Of a stretch of 14,970 nucleotides of DNA, positions 1 through 7,725 are shown piece after piece. The position numbers and the translations under genes are program-made. Within the stretch, counting starts at the first letter, position 1. Each line of letters begins with the position of its first letter. The DNA comes from an uncultured Collinsella sp. (GTDB lineage Bacteria; Actinomycetota; Coriobacteriia; Coriobacteriales; Coriobacteriaceae). Where the stretch lies: the NCBI GenBank assembly GCA_900551635.1, contig URWQ01000015.1:1-14970 (forward strand), in the 5' to 3' direction. The notes beneath the pieces are model-generated. The model saw only the letters and a program-made list of their open reading frames with translations. It was not told the origin of the DNA and made no database searches.

Positions 1-1
1 C

Positions 2-421
2 CAGCGCGCTCGCGCCCGGGCAATCATGAGCGAGCTGGGCATCGGCGACTTGGCCGAGCGGGATATTCTCACGCTATCCACGGGCCAGGCGCGGCGCGTG
101 CTCATCGCCCGGGCGCTCGTGCACGACCCGGACGTCCTCATCTTCGACGAACCCTGCACGGGACTCGACCCCGAAGGAATGTACTATGTTCGGCAAACGA
201 TGAGCGCTCTCGCCCGCGCCGGCCGCCCGGTGCTGCTGGTTACCCATTATCCCGAGGCCATGGCCCCGGAAATTCAGCGGCTGCTGCTCGTGCGCGACGG
301 TCGTATCGTGGCTGACGGCCCTAAGGAGGCGCTGCTCACCAGTGAGACCATGAGCGGCCTGTTCGGCGTCCCCTTGGAAGTGGTGCGCACTCGCGATCGT
401 TACAGCCTCGTGGACTGCTAG
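2..421 (+). CDS. ABC transporter ATP-binding protein, C-terminal part (5' end outside window)
   Basis: This is the C-terminal half of an ABC ATPase, the cytoplasmic subunit that hydrolyses ATP to drive a transporter. The reading frame is open to the left edge, so the ATG at 26 is probably internal and the Walker A part lies outside the window. Visible in order are the ABC signature LSTGQ, with Thr instead of the usual Gly, followed by ARRVLIARAL; Walker B VLIFDEP; the D-loop GLDP; and the switch histidine in LVTHY. The CTGLD form of the D-loop region and the ending resemble the YlmA/ModF-like group of stand-alone ATPases, but the substrate cannot be told from this fragment. The stop lies in the first copy of a 14-base direct repeat. 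No membrane partner is visible in the window. Confidence 0.9.
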   Translation, partial: QRARARAIMSELGIGDLAERDILTLSTGQARRVLIARALVHDPDVLIFDEPCTGLDPEGMYYVRQTMSALARAGRPVLLVTHYPEAMAPEIQRLLLVRDGRIVADGPKEALLTSETMSGLFGVPLEVVRTRDRYSLVDC

Positions 422-436
422 GTCGTGGACTGCTAG
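408..436. repeat. Tandem 14-base direct repeat over the stop codon
   Basis: TCGTGGACTGCTAG occurs at 408-421 and again at 423-436, a period of 15. The first copy supplies the last codons and the TAG stop of the ATPase gene. The second copy is in frame behind it, so a duplication here would not have changed the protein. Confidence 0.85.
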
Positions 437-525
437 CGCTGCGCCGCATTTTCCTTCGAAGAGCTTCAATGAATTGTGTACGGCGCATCCTATGGTTGAG
501 GTTCCCCCTTGCGTTTTCCTCCAAA

Positions 526-636
526 CCGTAGCACGGGGCGCCATTTTGGCAGCTGGGTTCGGCCCCCCTGTAGCACGGGGCGCCATTTTGGCAGCTGGAT
601 TCAACGTGAGCGACAGAAAGGGCGGTCGTGCTACGG
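526..636. repeat. Interspersed repeat, partial copy plus full 69-base copy
   Basis: A partial unit begins with CCGTAGCAC at 526, and a full unit runs from CTGTAGCAC at 568 to GTGCTACGG ending at 636 (69 bases). The segments 528-560 and 570-602 are identical over 33 bases except for one G/A difference. The ends of the full unit are inverted repeats, so its RNA or single strand could fold end to end. There is no open frame with coding character. It looks like a short palindromic-ended intergenic repeat, non-autonomous if mobile. No function is assigned. Confidence 0.7.
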
Positions 637-716
637 TGTAATCTAGAGTTAACAAATAGTCACAAACAGCTGAACTGGGGAAACTCGAAAGTTGTCAAAG
701 TTAGCAGAAGCAAACT

Positions 717-785
717 CCGTAGCACAAGGCGGAATAATGTCGTATTGGCGGCAGCGCTGCGGCAAAAAGGGGCTCCGTGCTACGG
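717..785. repeat. Second 69-base repeat unit with CCGTAGCAC / GTGCTACGG ends
   Basis: It starts with CCGTAGCAC at 717-725 and ends with GTGCTACGG at 777-785. Its length equals the full unit at 568-636. The centres differ but share scattered matches such as AAAGGGG or AAAGGG near the 3' end. The rest of the 422-864 gap shows no gene, promoter or terminator that I can support. Confidence 0.65.
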
Positions 786-864
786 ATTGCGTTAGCGACG
801 ACACCAGCGCCAGCGTAAACAGAGAGAAAGGGGCCTGGATACGGGAGTATATCGGAACCGAAAA

Positions 865-955
865 TGGCGGAGGAGGAGGGATTCGAACCCTCGTGACCTT
901 ATACAGGCCAAACGGTTTTCGAGACCGCCGCATTCAACCACTCTGCCACCCCTCC
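865..955 (-). tRNA. tRNA-Ser (anticodon CGA)
   Basis: Read on the minus strand, the gene begins GGAGGGGTGGC at 955 and ends with an encoded CCA at 867-865. The anticodon stem-loop has loop CTCGAAA with anticodon CGA (plus-strand 919-921), which reads UCG. A long variable arm and the T-arm GGTTCGAATCC are present, as expected for a class II serine tRNA. The gene is 91 bases with CCA. It follows tRNA-Ser(GGA) by 48 bases on the same strand, with a terminator-like hairpin between and no room for a separate promoter. Confidence 0.97.
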
Positions 956-964
956 GCGTGGGGT

Positions 965-994
965 AAAAACAAAGCAGGCTCGAAGGCCTGCTTT
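965..994 (-). terminator. Rho-independent terminator-like hairpin between the two tRNA genes
   Basis: On the minus strand AAAGCAGGC (994-986) pairs with GCCTGCTTT (979-971) around a 6-base loop and is followed by GTTTTT (970-965). This is a textbook intrinsic terminator for tRNA-Ser(GGA). It stands 9 bases before the 5' end of tRNA-Ser(CGA). Confidence 0.85.
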
Positions 995-1003
995 GGAATT
1001 AAC

Positions 1004-1094
1004 TGGCGGAGAGTCAGGGATTTGAACCCTGGAGACGCTTTTGACGCCTACACGATTTCCAATCGTGCTCCTTCGGCCACTCGGACAACTCTCC
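1004..1094 (-). tRNA. tRNA-Ser (anticodon GGA)
   Basis: On the minus strand it starts GGAGAGTTGTCC at 1094 and ends with encoded CCA at 1006-1004. The anticodon loop TTGGAAA carries GGA (plus-strand 1058-1060), reading UCC and UCU. The long variable arm and T-arm GGTTCAAATCC fit a class II serine tRNA. A good promoter lies directly upstream and a terminator hairpin directly downstream. Confidence 0.97.
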
Positions 1095-1110
1095 GTTAAA
1101 TGCGAAAGTC

Positions 1111-1138
1111 AGTATACACGAGGAATCGCAAAGTGCAA
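1111..1138 (-). promoter_or_regulatory. Promoter for the tRNA-Ser genes
   Basis: On the minus strand there is a -35 box TTGCAC (1138-1133), a 16-base spacer and a -10 box TATACT (1116-1111). The tRNA 5' end lies about 17 bases further on, so the precursor would have a short 5' leader. The plus-strand stretch from here to 1498 shows no gene I can support. It holds only a 12-base palindrome AGTTGATCAACT at 1228-1239. Confidence 0.75.
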
Positions 1139-1498
1139 ACAGAAAAGTTGGCATTTTTTAAAACGCTTGGCCGCGTTTGGCGTTGCAGCGGGGTTTGAGA
1201 TGCCAAAAAACGGCTTCCGACCAGCGTAGTTGATCAACTCAATTGTTCAAAAGGGGTATTTATAAGCGATTTGGCAATGAATTTAAAAATCTTTGGGTGG
1301 TGCTGTGGGCCACTGGTATGCATTTTGTGACCACAACCATGCGCCCGTTGACCTGCGACTTGGCTCATCTTGTCCTCACGGCACCGTATCTTGTCCACAG
1401 ATCCGTTAAGCTCTTGGTCAGCATTTGGTTGGAATACGCATGAAGAGCCGTGTAAGCATGGGTATATGTGGAGGTCATGAGGTTGTAGCTGCATATTC

Positions 1499-1527
1499 TT
1501 GCAGCCTGGGAGGTTGAAAGATATTAT
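1499..1527 (+). promoter_or_regulatory. Promoter of the rpsF operon
   Basis: The -35 box TTGCAG (1499-1504), a 17-base spacer and the -10 box TATTAT (1522-1527) give a close match to the housekeeping sigma-factor consensus. Transcription would start near 1534 and make a leader of about 65 bases before rpsF. Confidence 0.75.
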
Positions 1528-1543
1528 TACCAAGTCTTTTCCT

Positions 1544-1572
1544 GCTTCAGGCGCACCTTCACGACCTGAAGC
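1544..1572 (+). promoter_or_regulatory. Leader hairpin before rpsF (possible autoregulatory site)
   Basis: GCTTCAGG (1544-1551) pairs perfectly with CCTGAAGC (1565-1572) around a 13-base loop that can close by two more pairs. It is near the predicted 5' end of the transcript and 14 bases before the AGGAGGTG ribosome-binding site. There is no U-tract, so it is not a terminator. rpsF leaders of many bacteria carry a hairpin bound by S6:S18. The typical CCG bulge of that element is not evident here, so the assignment is tentative. Confidence 0.55.
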
Positions 1573-1598
1573 CACATTTGCCCAGAGGAGGTGACAAT

Positions 1599-1892
1599 AT
1601 GAAGGCTTATGAACTGCTGTTCTTTGTTGACCCGTCGCTCGACCCCGAGACTCGTCTCGCTGTTATGAAGCGTATCGATACCACGATCGCTGAGGGCGCT
1701 GGCAAGGTCGACTCCGTTGACGAGTGGGGCAAGCGCAAGCTCGCCTACGAGATCAACGACCTCACCGATGGTGACTACACCCTCATCAACTTCCACGCAG
1801 ATCCTACCCAGATCGCCGAGCTTGATCGCGTCCTGCGCATCACCGACGCTGTGGTCCGCCACATGATCGTCCGTCGCGACGACCAGGAGTAA
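1599..1892 (+). CDS. rpsF: 30S ribosomal protein S6
   Basis: S6 is a small-subunit protein of the 30S platform that binds 16S rRNA together with S18. The 97-residue product begins MKAYELLFFVDPSLD, has the conserved KLAYEIND segment near residue 47 and ends in the VVRHMIVRRDDQE type of tail. Length is normal for the family. The start at 1599 is chosen over the in-frame ATG at 1578 because it has a perfect AGGAGGTG Shine-Dalgarno sequence 5 bases upstream and matches the family N-terminus. It is the first gene of the operon with ssb, rpsR and rplI, behind the promoter at 1499-1527. Confidence 0.98.
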   Translation: MKAYELLFFVDPSLDPETRLAVMKRIDTTIAEGAGKVDSVDEWGKRKLAYEINDLTDGDYTLINFHADPTQIAELDRVLRITDAVVRHMIVRRDDQE

Positions 1893-1940
1893 GACTGTCG
1901 TTTTGGACTGGGCTAGTGCCCCAAGAGGAAGTAGTGAGTT

Positions 1941-2393
1941 ATGAGCATCAATCGAGTGAACATCACCGGTAACCTCACCCGCGATCCCGAGCTGCGCGCC
2001 ACCGCCGGCGGAACCCAGGTTCTGTCCTTTGGCGTCGCCGTGAACGATCGTCGCCGCAACGCGCAGACTGGCGAGTGGGAGGACTATCCCAACTTTGTTG
2101 ACTGCACTATGTTCGGCACCCGCGCCGAGGCCGTGAGCCGTTTCCTGGCAAAGGGAAACAAGGTCGCGATCGAGGGCAAGCTGCGCTACAGCTCTTGGGA
2201 GCGCGACGGTCAGCGCAGGAGCAAGCTTGAGGTCATCGTCGATGAGATCGAGTTTATGAGCTCCCGTGGTGGCCAGGGTGGCTACGATCAGGGCGGTTAC
2301 GCCCCCGCAGCTCCCGCGCCCGCAGCACGTCCTGCCGCACCGGTGGCTACGCCGCCCGCGGTCGACGTCTACGATGAGGACATCCCGTTCTAA
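1941..2393 (+). CDS. ssb: Single-stranded DNA-binding protein
   Basis: SSB coats single-stranded DNA during replication, recombination and repair. The 150-residue protein begins MSINRVNITGNLTRDPEL, and the OB-fold spans about residues 1-110 (FGVAVNDRRR, VDCTMFGTRAEAV, GNKVAIEGKLRYSSW). A flexible Gly/Gln then Ala/Pro-rich linker follows. The acidic tip DEDIPF is the usual docking site for partner proteins. A GAGGAAG Shine-Dalgarno sequence precedes the ATG. It lies 48 bases after rpsF and before rpsR, the common bacterial arrangement that couples SSB to S6 and S18 synthesis. Confidence 0.98.
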   Translation: MSINRVNITGNLTRDPELRATAGGTQVLSFGVAVNDRRRNAQTGEWEDYPNFVDCTMFGTRAEAVSRFLAKGNKVAIEGKLRYSSWERDGQRRSKLEVIVDEIEFMSSRGGQGGYDQGGYAPAAPAPAARPAAPVATPPAVDVYDEDIPF

Positions 2394-2420
2394 GGGTTGT
2401 TCACCTATTTTTGAGTGAGA

Positions 2421-2446
2421 GGCGGCTTCGGCTCGCCGAAGTTGCC
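2421..2446 (+). promoter_or_regulatory. Intercistronic hairpin before rpsR
   Basis: GGCGGCTTCGG (2421-2431) pairs over 11 positions, two of them G-U, with CCGAAGTTGCC (2436-2446) around the loop CTCG. No U-tract follows; instead the GAAAGG ribosome-binding site of rpsR begins 5 bases later. It may adjust rpsR translation or protect or process the mRNA. Confidence 0.6.
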
Positions 2447-2465
2447 AAATGAAAGGTATTTTGAC

Positions 2466-2732
2466 ATGGCTAATGATTATTCTGCACGTCAGCCGCGTCG
2501 TAAGTACTGCCAGTTCTGCAAGGAGAACACTGAGTTCATCGACTATAAGGACACTCAGCTTCTCCGTAAGTACATGACCGACCGTGGCAAGATCAAGCCC
2601 CGTCGCGTCACTGGCGCTTGCACGCAGCATCAGCATGACATCGCCAACGCCATCAAGCGCGCCCGCGAGATGGCTCTCCTGCCGTACACCGTCCCCGTGG
2701 TTTCCTCTCGTGGCAACCGCGACCGCGGCTAA
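2466..2732 (+). CDS. rpsR: 30S ribosomal protein S18
   Basis: S18 pairs with S6 on the 30S platform. The 88-residue product has the family core from KYCQFCKE through [22 protein letters not shown] and [20 protein letters not shown]. The CxxC at residues 15-18 plus a later Cys and His (GACTQHQHD) mark the zinc-binding, cysteine-containing form of S18 rather than the cysteine-free paralogue. The start at 2466 is taken because it has a GAAAGG site 10 bases upstream and matches the family N-terminus; the in-frame ATG at 2415 would translate through the hairpin. Confidence 0.97.
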   Translation: MANDYSARQPRRKYCQFCKENTEFIDYKDTQLLRKYMTDRGKIKPRRVTGACTQHQHDIANAIKRAREMALLPYTVPVVSSRGNRDRG

Positions 2733-2747
2733 GAAGGGAGACGCATC

Positions 2748-3287
2748 ATGAAGGTTATTCTTCTCGATGAGATCAAGGGCAAGGGTGGCGAGGGTGACGT
2801 CGTAGAGGTCGCTCAGGGTTACGCTGAGAACTTCCTGTTCCCCAAGAAGCTCGCTGTTGCCGCCACCAAGGGCAACCTCAAGCAGCTTGACGAGCGTCGC
2901 AACAACATCGCCAAGCGCGAGGCCGTCCGTCTGGCTACCGCCAACGAGACCAAGGCTGCCTTCGAGGGCAAGCAGGTCACCGTTGACGTCAAGGTTGGCG
3001 ACGAGGGCATCCTCTTTGGCTCCGTTACCGCCGCTATGATCGCTGACGCCATCAAGGATCAGCTCGGTATGGACATCGACCGCAAGCGCGTCGAGCTCGG
3101 TAAGCCCATCAAGGTTGCCGGTGCCCACACCGTCGCTATCTCGCTGTACCGCGAGATCAAGGCCGAGGTTGTCGTTCTCGTCGGCGTTACCGCCGAGGAG
3201 CTCGCTGCCGAGGCTGAGGTTGAGGAGACCGCTGAGGTCGCCGAGGCCGAGACCGCCGAGGTCGAGACCGAGGCTGCTGCCGAGTAG
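2748..3287 (+). CDS. rplI: 50S ribosomal protein L9, with acidic Ala/Glu/Val tail
   Basis: L9 binds 23S rRNA near the L1 stalk and helps keep the reading frame. The N-terminal domain is typical: MKVILLDEIKGKGGEGDVVEV and GYAENFLFPKKLA. A long connecting helix and a C-terminal domain (IAISLYREIKAEVVVLVGV-like end) follow. The protein has 179 residues where about 150 is usual. The excess is a tail from about residue 150, made almost only of Ala, Glu, Val and Thr. The tail codons are GC-rich repeats of GAG and GCC. The start has a GAAGGGAG Shine-Dalgarno sequence. It is the last gene of the operon; a strong terminator follows. Confidence 0.97.
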   Translation: MKVILLDEIKGKGGEGDVVEVAQGYAENFLFPKKLAVAATKGNLKQLDERRNNIAKREAVRLATANETKAAFEGKQVTVDVKVGDEGILFGSVTAAMIADAIKDQLGMDIDRKRVELGKPIKVAGAHTVAISLYREIKAEVVVLVGVTAEELAAEAEVEETAEVAEAETAEVETEAAAE

Positions 3288-3319
3288 CATTTGCTGCAAC
3301 GCAACAATCTTGTTCTAAG

Positions 3320-3358
3320 AAGGGCGCTCTGGGAGACCAGGGCGCCCTTTTATTTTTT
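3320..3358 (+). terminator. Rho-independent terminator of the rpsF operon
   Basis: AAGGGCGCTCTGG (3320-3332) pairs over 13 positions, one G-U, with CCAGGGCGCCCTT (3337-3349) around loop GAGA, followed by TTTATTTTTT. It sits 32 bases after the rplI stop. Confidence 0.95.
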
Positions 3359-3392
3359 GCGCTGGGTGAGTGTCGTGGCAGTCATTGAGATG

Positions 3393-3470
3393 CGGTCCCG
3401 TGTATGGGACCGTTCATCCGTTTGGTTCGGTGATGATTGCCAAGCCGCGGCTCGATTTATAGCCGCGGCT
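3393..3470 (+). promoter_or_regulatory. Inverted repeats in the rplI-dnaB gap
   Basis: CGGTCCC (3393-3399) and GGGACCG (3406-3412) form a 7-bp hairpin. The 10-base palindrome AGCCGCGGCT occurs twice, at 3443-3452 and 3461-3470, 8 bases apart, and can form a 10-bp hairpin. These lie 30-110 bases before dnaB. They could be protein-binding sites or mRNA structure. I see no convincing -35/-10 pair for dnaB in this gap. Confidence 0.45.
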
Positions 3471-3511
3471 GATACTATGGATGCTCGCAAGCGATATGAA
3501 TGAGGACGCTC

Positions 3512-4903
3512 ATGGCATATGACGATAGGGAGACGGGGCTGACGGTCGAGGACCGTGGCTCTAAGTTGGGTCTCCCCCAAAACCAAGATGCAGAGGCCAA
3601 CGTACTGGCCGCTATGCTGCTATCGCCCGAGGTGGTCGAAGAGGCCCAAGTCGAGCTGCAGCCCGATGACTTCTACCGGCCCATTCATAAGACCATCTAT
3701 ACCGCGATGGTCGATATGTATAACAGTCGCATCCCCATTGACTCTATCTCGCTGATCGATTACCTGCGAAGCATCAACAAGCTCGATGCCGTGGGCGGCG
3801 AGGCGTACATTTTGGAGCTGATGGGACAGACTCTGTCGCTCGTCAACTGGCAGCACCATGCCGCCATCGTTCGCCGCGACTCGATGCTGCGTGAGCTGAT
3901 TGGCGCCACCAACGAGATCAACGCGCTGGCCTACAACGCCCCCACCGACACCAAAGAGGTCGTGGAGCTGGCCGAGAGCAAGCTGCTCAAGGTCACGGCG
4001 CGTGAGGTTAAGTCGAGCTACAAGACGCTGACCGAGTTTATGGTCGAGGCCTATAACGAGGCCGAGGAAGTGTGCAAGGCCGGCGGTCAGGCTGCAGGCG
4101 TGCCCACGGGCTTTCCGTCGCTCGACCGTATGCTCATGGGTTTCCGCGAGGGCCAGCTCATCATTATCGGCGCCCGCCCCGCCGTTGGTAAGACGTCGTT
4201 CGCCCTGAACTTGGCGCTCAACGCCGCCGCCGCGGGCTATACCGTCGGCTTCTTCTCGCTGGAGATGTCGGGCAAGGAAATTGCCCAGCGTCTGATTTGC
4301 GCCTATGCCATGATCTCGATCAGCGACTTCCGTACGGGCCGCATTAGTCCCGAGCAGTGGGCCAACATCAATGAGGCCACGCAGACGCTGTCCAAGCTCG
4401 ATATTCTGATTGACGATACGCCCGGCACCACGGTGACCGAGATTCGCGCCAAGAGCCGCCGCATGCTCCATAACAAGGAGAAGGCCATCATCATCCTGGA
4501 CTATTTGCAGCTGGTGAGTCCCCCGCCGGGACGTCGTTCCGAGAGCCGCACCGTCGAGGTCTCCGAGATGTCGCGTGGTCTGAAGATTATGGCCAAGGAG
4601 CTCAAGATTCCGCTGATCGCGCTGTCGCAGCTGTCGCGTCAGGTCGAGTCCCGTACCGGCAAGCGCCCGCAGCTGTCCGACCTGCGTGAATCGGGCTCCA
4701 TCGAGCAGGATGCCGATATCGTCATGTTCTTGGACCGATCCGCCGACGAGGCCGAGGCCTCGCGCGACGACCGACCCGACGAGGGCGTTACGCGTATCGT
4801 CGTGGCCAAGAACCGTTCGGGCCCGATTGGCGACGTCGACCTGATGTTCCTGCCGGCATCCACCAAGTTCTATGAGCTTGATGGGGCGCATACCGAGGAG
4901 TAG
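3512..4903 (+). CDS. dnaB: Replicative DNA helicase DnaB
   Basis: DnaB is the hexameric 5'-3' helicase that unwinds the replication fork and recruits primase. The 463-residue product has the N-terminal DnaB domain (about residues 20-125, starting PQNQDAEANVLAAML), a linker helix region, and the RecA-like C-terminal motor. Walker A is GARPAVGKT at 220-228, Walker B is IIILDYLQL with Asp330, and the distal motifs are DLRESGSIEQDAD and VAKNRSGPIGD. Length is normal and there is no intein. The ATG at 3512 is preferred because GAGGA lies 5 bases before it; an in-frame ATG at 3500 lacks a good site. It is transcribed separately from rplI, because a terminator lies between. Confidence 0.97.
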   Translation: MAYDDRETGLTVEDRGSKLGLPQNQDAEANVLAAMLLSPEVVEEAQVELQPDDFYRPIHKTIYTAMVDMYNSRIPIDSISLIDYLRSINKLDAVGGEAYILELMGQTLSLVNWQHHAAIVRRDSMLRELIGATNEINALAYNAPTDTKEVVELAESKLLKVTAREVKSSYKTLTEFMVEAYNEAEEVCKAGGQAAGVPTGFPSLDRMLMGFREGQLIIIGARPAVGKTSFALNLALNAAAAGYTVGFFSLEMSGKEIAQRLICAYAMISISDFRTGRISPEQWANINEATQTLSKLDILIDDTPGTTVTEIRAKSRRMLHNKEKAIIILDYLQLVSPPPGRRSESRTVEVSEMSRGLKIMAKELKIPLIALSQLSRQVESRTGKRPQLSDLRESGSIEQDADIVMFLDRSADEAEASRDDRPDEGVTRIVVAKNRSGPIGDVDLMFLPASTKFYELDGAHTEE

Positions 4904-4924
4904 GACAGGCGCCCGTTGCACGGG

Positions 4925-4930
4925 TATACT
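4925..4930 (+). promoter_or_regulatory. Possible -10 box of a purA promoter
   Basis: A perfect-looking TATACT lies 64 bases before the purA start. The position 17 bases further upstream has only GGACAG-like sequence, a poor -35 box, so the promoter is weak or activator-dependent if real. Confidence 0.35.
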
Positions 4931-4985
4931 GGGAATGTTTTGTGCTTCTGCGCACTTGCGGTGTGCGGACAGTCCATGAATGTGA

Positions 4986-6281
<1,296 letters not shown>

Positions 6282-6303
6282 TCGGCGTTATTTGGTTATT
6301 GCG

Positions 6304-6376
6304 ATATACCCCTTTGCAGCCCAGATGGGCGGCCGAGGGGTATATTTGCTTGTAATGGGCCCGCGCGGAGCGGGCC
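6304..6376 (+). promoter_or_regulatory. Two hairpins in the purA-purD gap
   Basis: ATATACCCCT (6304-6313) is the exact inverted repeat of AGGGGTATAT (6336-6345), and its loop contains a second stem, GCCC/GGGC. Behind it GGCCCGC (6358-6364) pairs with GCGGGCC (6370-6376) around GCGGA, 11 bases before the purD ribosome-binding site. Neither has a proper U-tract. They may end purA transcription weakly or control purD. They do not show the known purine riboswitch core that I could recognise. Confidence 0.5.
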
Positions 6377-6399
6377 GGTAATCCATAGAGGAGGCACCC

Positions 6400-7704
6400 T
6401 TGAAGGCGGACACTCAAACCATCGACATCCTGTTGTTGGGCAGCGGCGGCCGCGAGCATGCTCTGGCAGCCAAGCTCGCAGCATCACCGCGCGCCGGCAA
6501 GCTCTACATCGCGCCGGGTAACGGCGGCACCGCGAGCTGCGGCGAGAATGTGGTTCTCGACGATTGCGATCCTGCGGCCGTGGCGGCGTTTGCCCAGAGC
6601 CATGGATGCGGACTCGTGGTGATTGGCCCCGAGGCTCCGCTCGTGGCGGGCGTTGCAGACGCCGTCCGCGCGGCGGGCATCCCGTGCTTTGGCCCGGGTG
6701 CCGAGGGCGCCCAGATGGAGGGCTCTAAGCTGTTCTCCAAGCAGCTCATGGAGCGCGCCGGTATCCCGACGGCAGCCTATGGCTCATTTACCGACGAGGC
6801 TTCGGCTCTTGCCTATGTGCGCGAGCAGGGCGCTCCGCTGGTCGTCAAGGCCGACGGCCTTGCCGCGGGCAAGGGCGTTATCGTGGCAACCGAGCTTTCG
6901 CAGGCCGAGGAGGCTGTGCGTGAGTGTTTTGGCGGCACCTTTGGCGATGCCGGCAACACGGTGGTCATCGAGGAGATGCTGACCGGCCCCGAGTGCTCGC
7001 TGCTGGCCTTTACCGACGGCAAGACCGTGCGTCCCATGGCCACCTCGCAGGATCACAAGCGTGCGCTCGAGGGCGACAAGGGCCCCAACACGGGCGGCAT
7101 GGGCGTCTACAGCCCGGTGCCCATCGTGACCGACGAGGAGCACGCCACCATGGTGAAGGTCATGGAGCAGACCGTGGCAGAGCTCGCTGCCGAGGGTATC
7201 GACTATCGCGGCTGCCTGTACGGCGGCTTTATGCTCACCCCTGCCGGCCCCAAGGTGCTGGAGTTCAATGCCCGCTTTGGCGATCCTGAGACGCAGGTTG
7301 TGCTGCCGCGCCTTAAGAACGACCTGGTCGAGGTCATGCTGGCTTGCGCCAACTGCGAGCTCGATCAGATTGAGCTCGATTGGCGTGACGAGTGGGCCGT
7401 GGCCGTTGTCCTGACGAGCGCGGGCTATCCCGGCAGCTACGAGAAGGGCAAGGTCATTACCGGCATAGAGGATGCCGAGGCTATGGAGAGCGTGACGGTG
7501 TATCACGCCGGTACTGCCGTGGTGGACGGCGAGCTCGTGACCAACGGCGGTCGTGTGCTCGCCGTGACCGCGCTGGGCGATACGTTCGAGAACGCTCGCG
7601 ACCTTGCCTACGAGGCCTGCGAGAAGATCAACTTTGAGGGCAAGACCCTGCGCCACGACATTGGCCTGCGTGCGCTGCGCGGCCGCGACGCCTGGGATGC
7701 CTAA
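6400..7704 (+). CDS. purD: Phosphoribosylamine-glycine ligase (GAR synthetase)
   Basis: PurD joins phosphoribosylamine and glycine with ATP, the second step of de novo purine synthesis. The 434-residue product has the N-domain motif [10 protein letters not shown] at about residues 14-23. The ATP-grasp domain follows ([13 protein letters not shown] near 150, [10 protein letters not shown], and the highly conserved [15 protein letters not shown] and YSPVP stretch near 210-240), then [11 protein letters not shown], and a C-terminal domain ending near DIGLRAL. The start is TTG, supported by AGAGGAGG 6 bases upstream; the first ATG in frame would lose the GSGGREH loop. The NUDIX gene starts 21 bases after the stop, suggesting co-transcription. 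Confidence 0.97.
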   Translation: MKADTQTIDILLLGSGGREHALAAKLAASPRAGKLYIAPGNGGTASCGENVVLDDCDPAAVAAFAQSHGCGLVVIGPEAPLVAGVADAVRAAGIPCFGPGAEGAQMEGSKLFSKQLMERAGIPTAAYGSFTDEASALAYVREQGAPLVVKADGLAAGKGVIVATELSQAEEAVRECFGGTFGDAGNTVVIEEMLTGPECSLLAFTDGKTVRPMATSQDHKRALEGDKGPNTGGMGVYSPVPIVTDEEHATMVKVMEQTVAELAAEGIDYRGCLYGGFMLTPAGPKVLEFNARFGDPETQVVLPRLKNDLVEVMLACANCELDQIELDWRDEWAVAVVLTSAGYPGSYEKGKVITGIEDAEAMESVTVYHAGTAVVDGELVTNGGRVLAVTALGDTFENARDLAYEACEKINFEGKTLRHDIGLRALRGRDAWDA

Positions 7705-7725
7705 AATCCGAGAGGAATGAGACGG

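Noticed and set aside
526..602. Possible CRISPR array from the two 33-base repeats
   Set aside because: Only two copies with a spacer of 9 bases, no third regular unit and no cas gene nearby.
692..1099. Plus-strand frame of 135 codons across the tRNA genes
   Set aside because: It reads through both tRNA genes on their opposite strand and the repeat unit, so it cannot be a gene.
1243..1443. 66-codon plus-strand frame in the gap before rpsF
   Set aside because: It has no known motif, and the region otherwise looks non-coding, although a small unknown peptide cannot be fully excluded.
1527..3299. 590-codon minus-strand frame opposite the rpsF-ssb-rpsR-rplI operon
   Set aside because: It runs across four well-identified genes and their spacers, and its Leu/Gly/Asp-rich product is the expected complement of high-GC codons.
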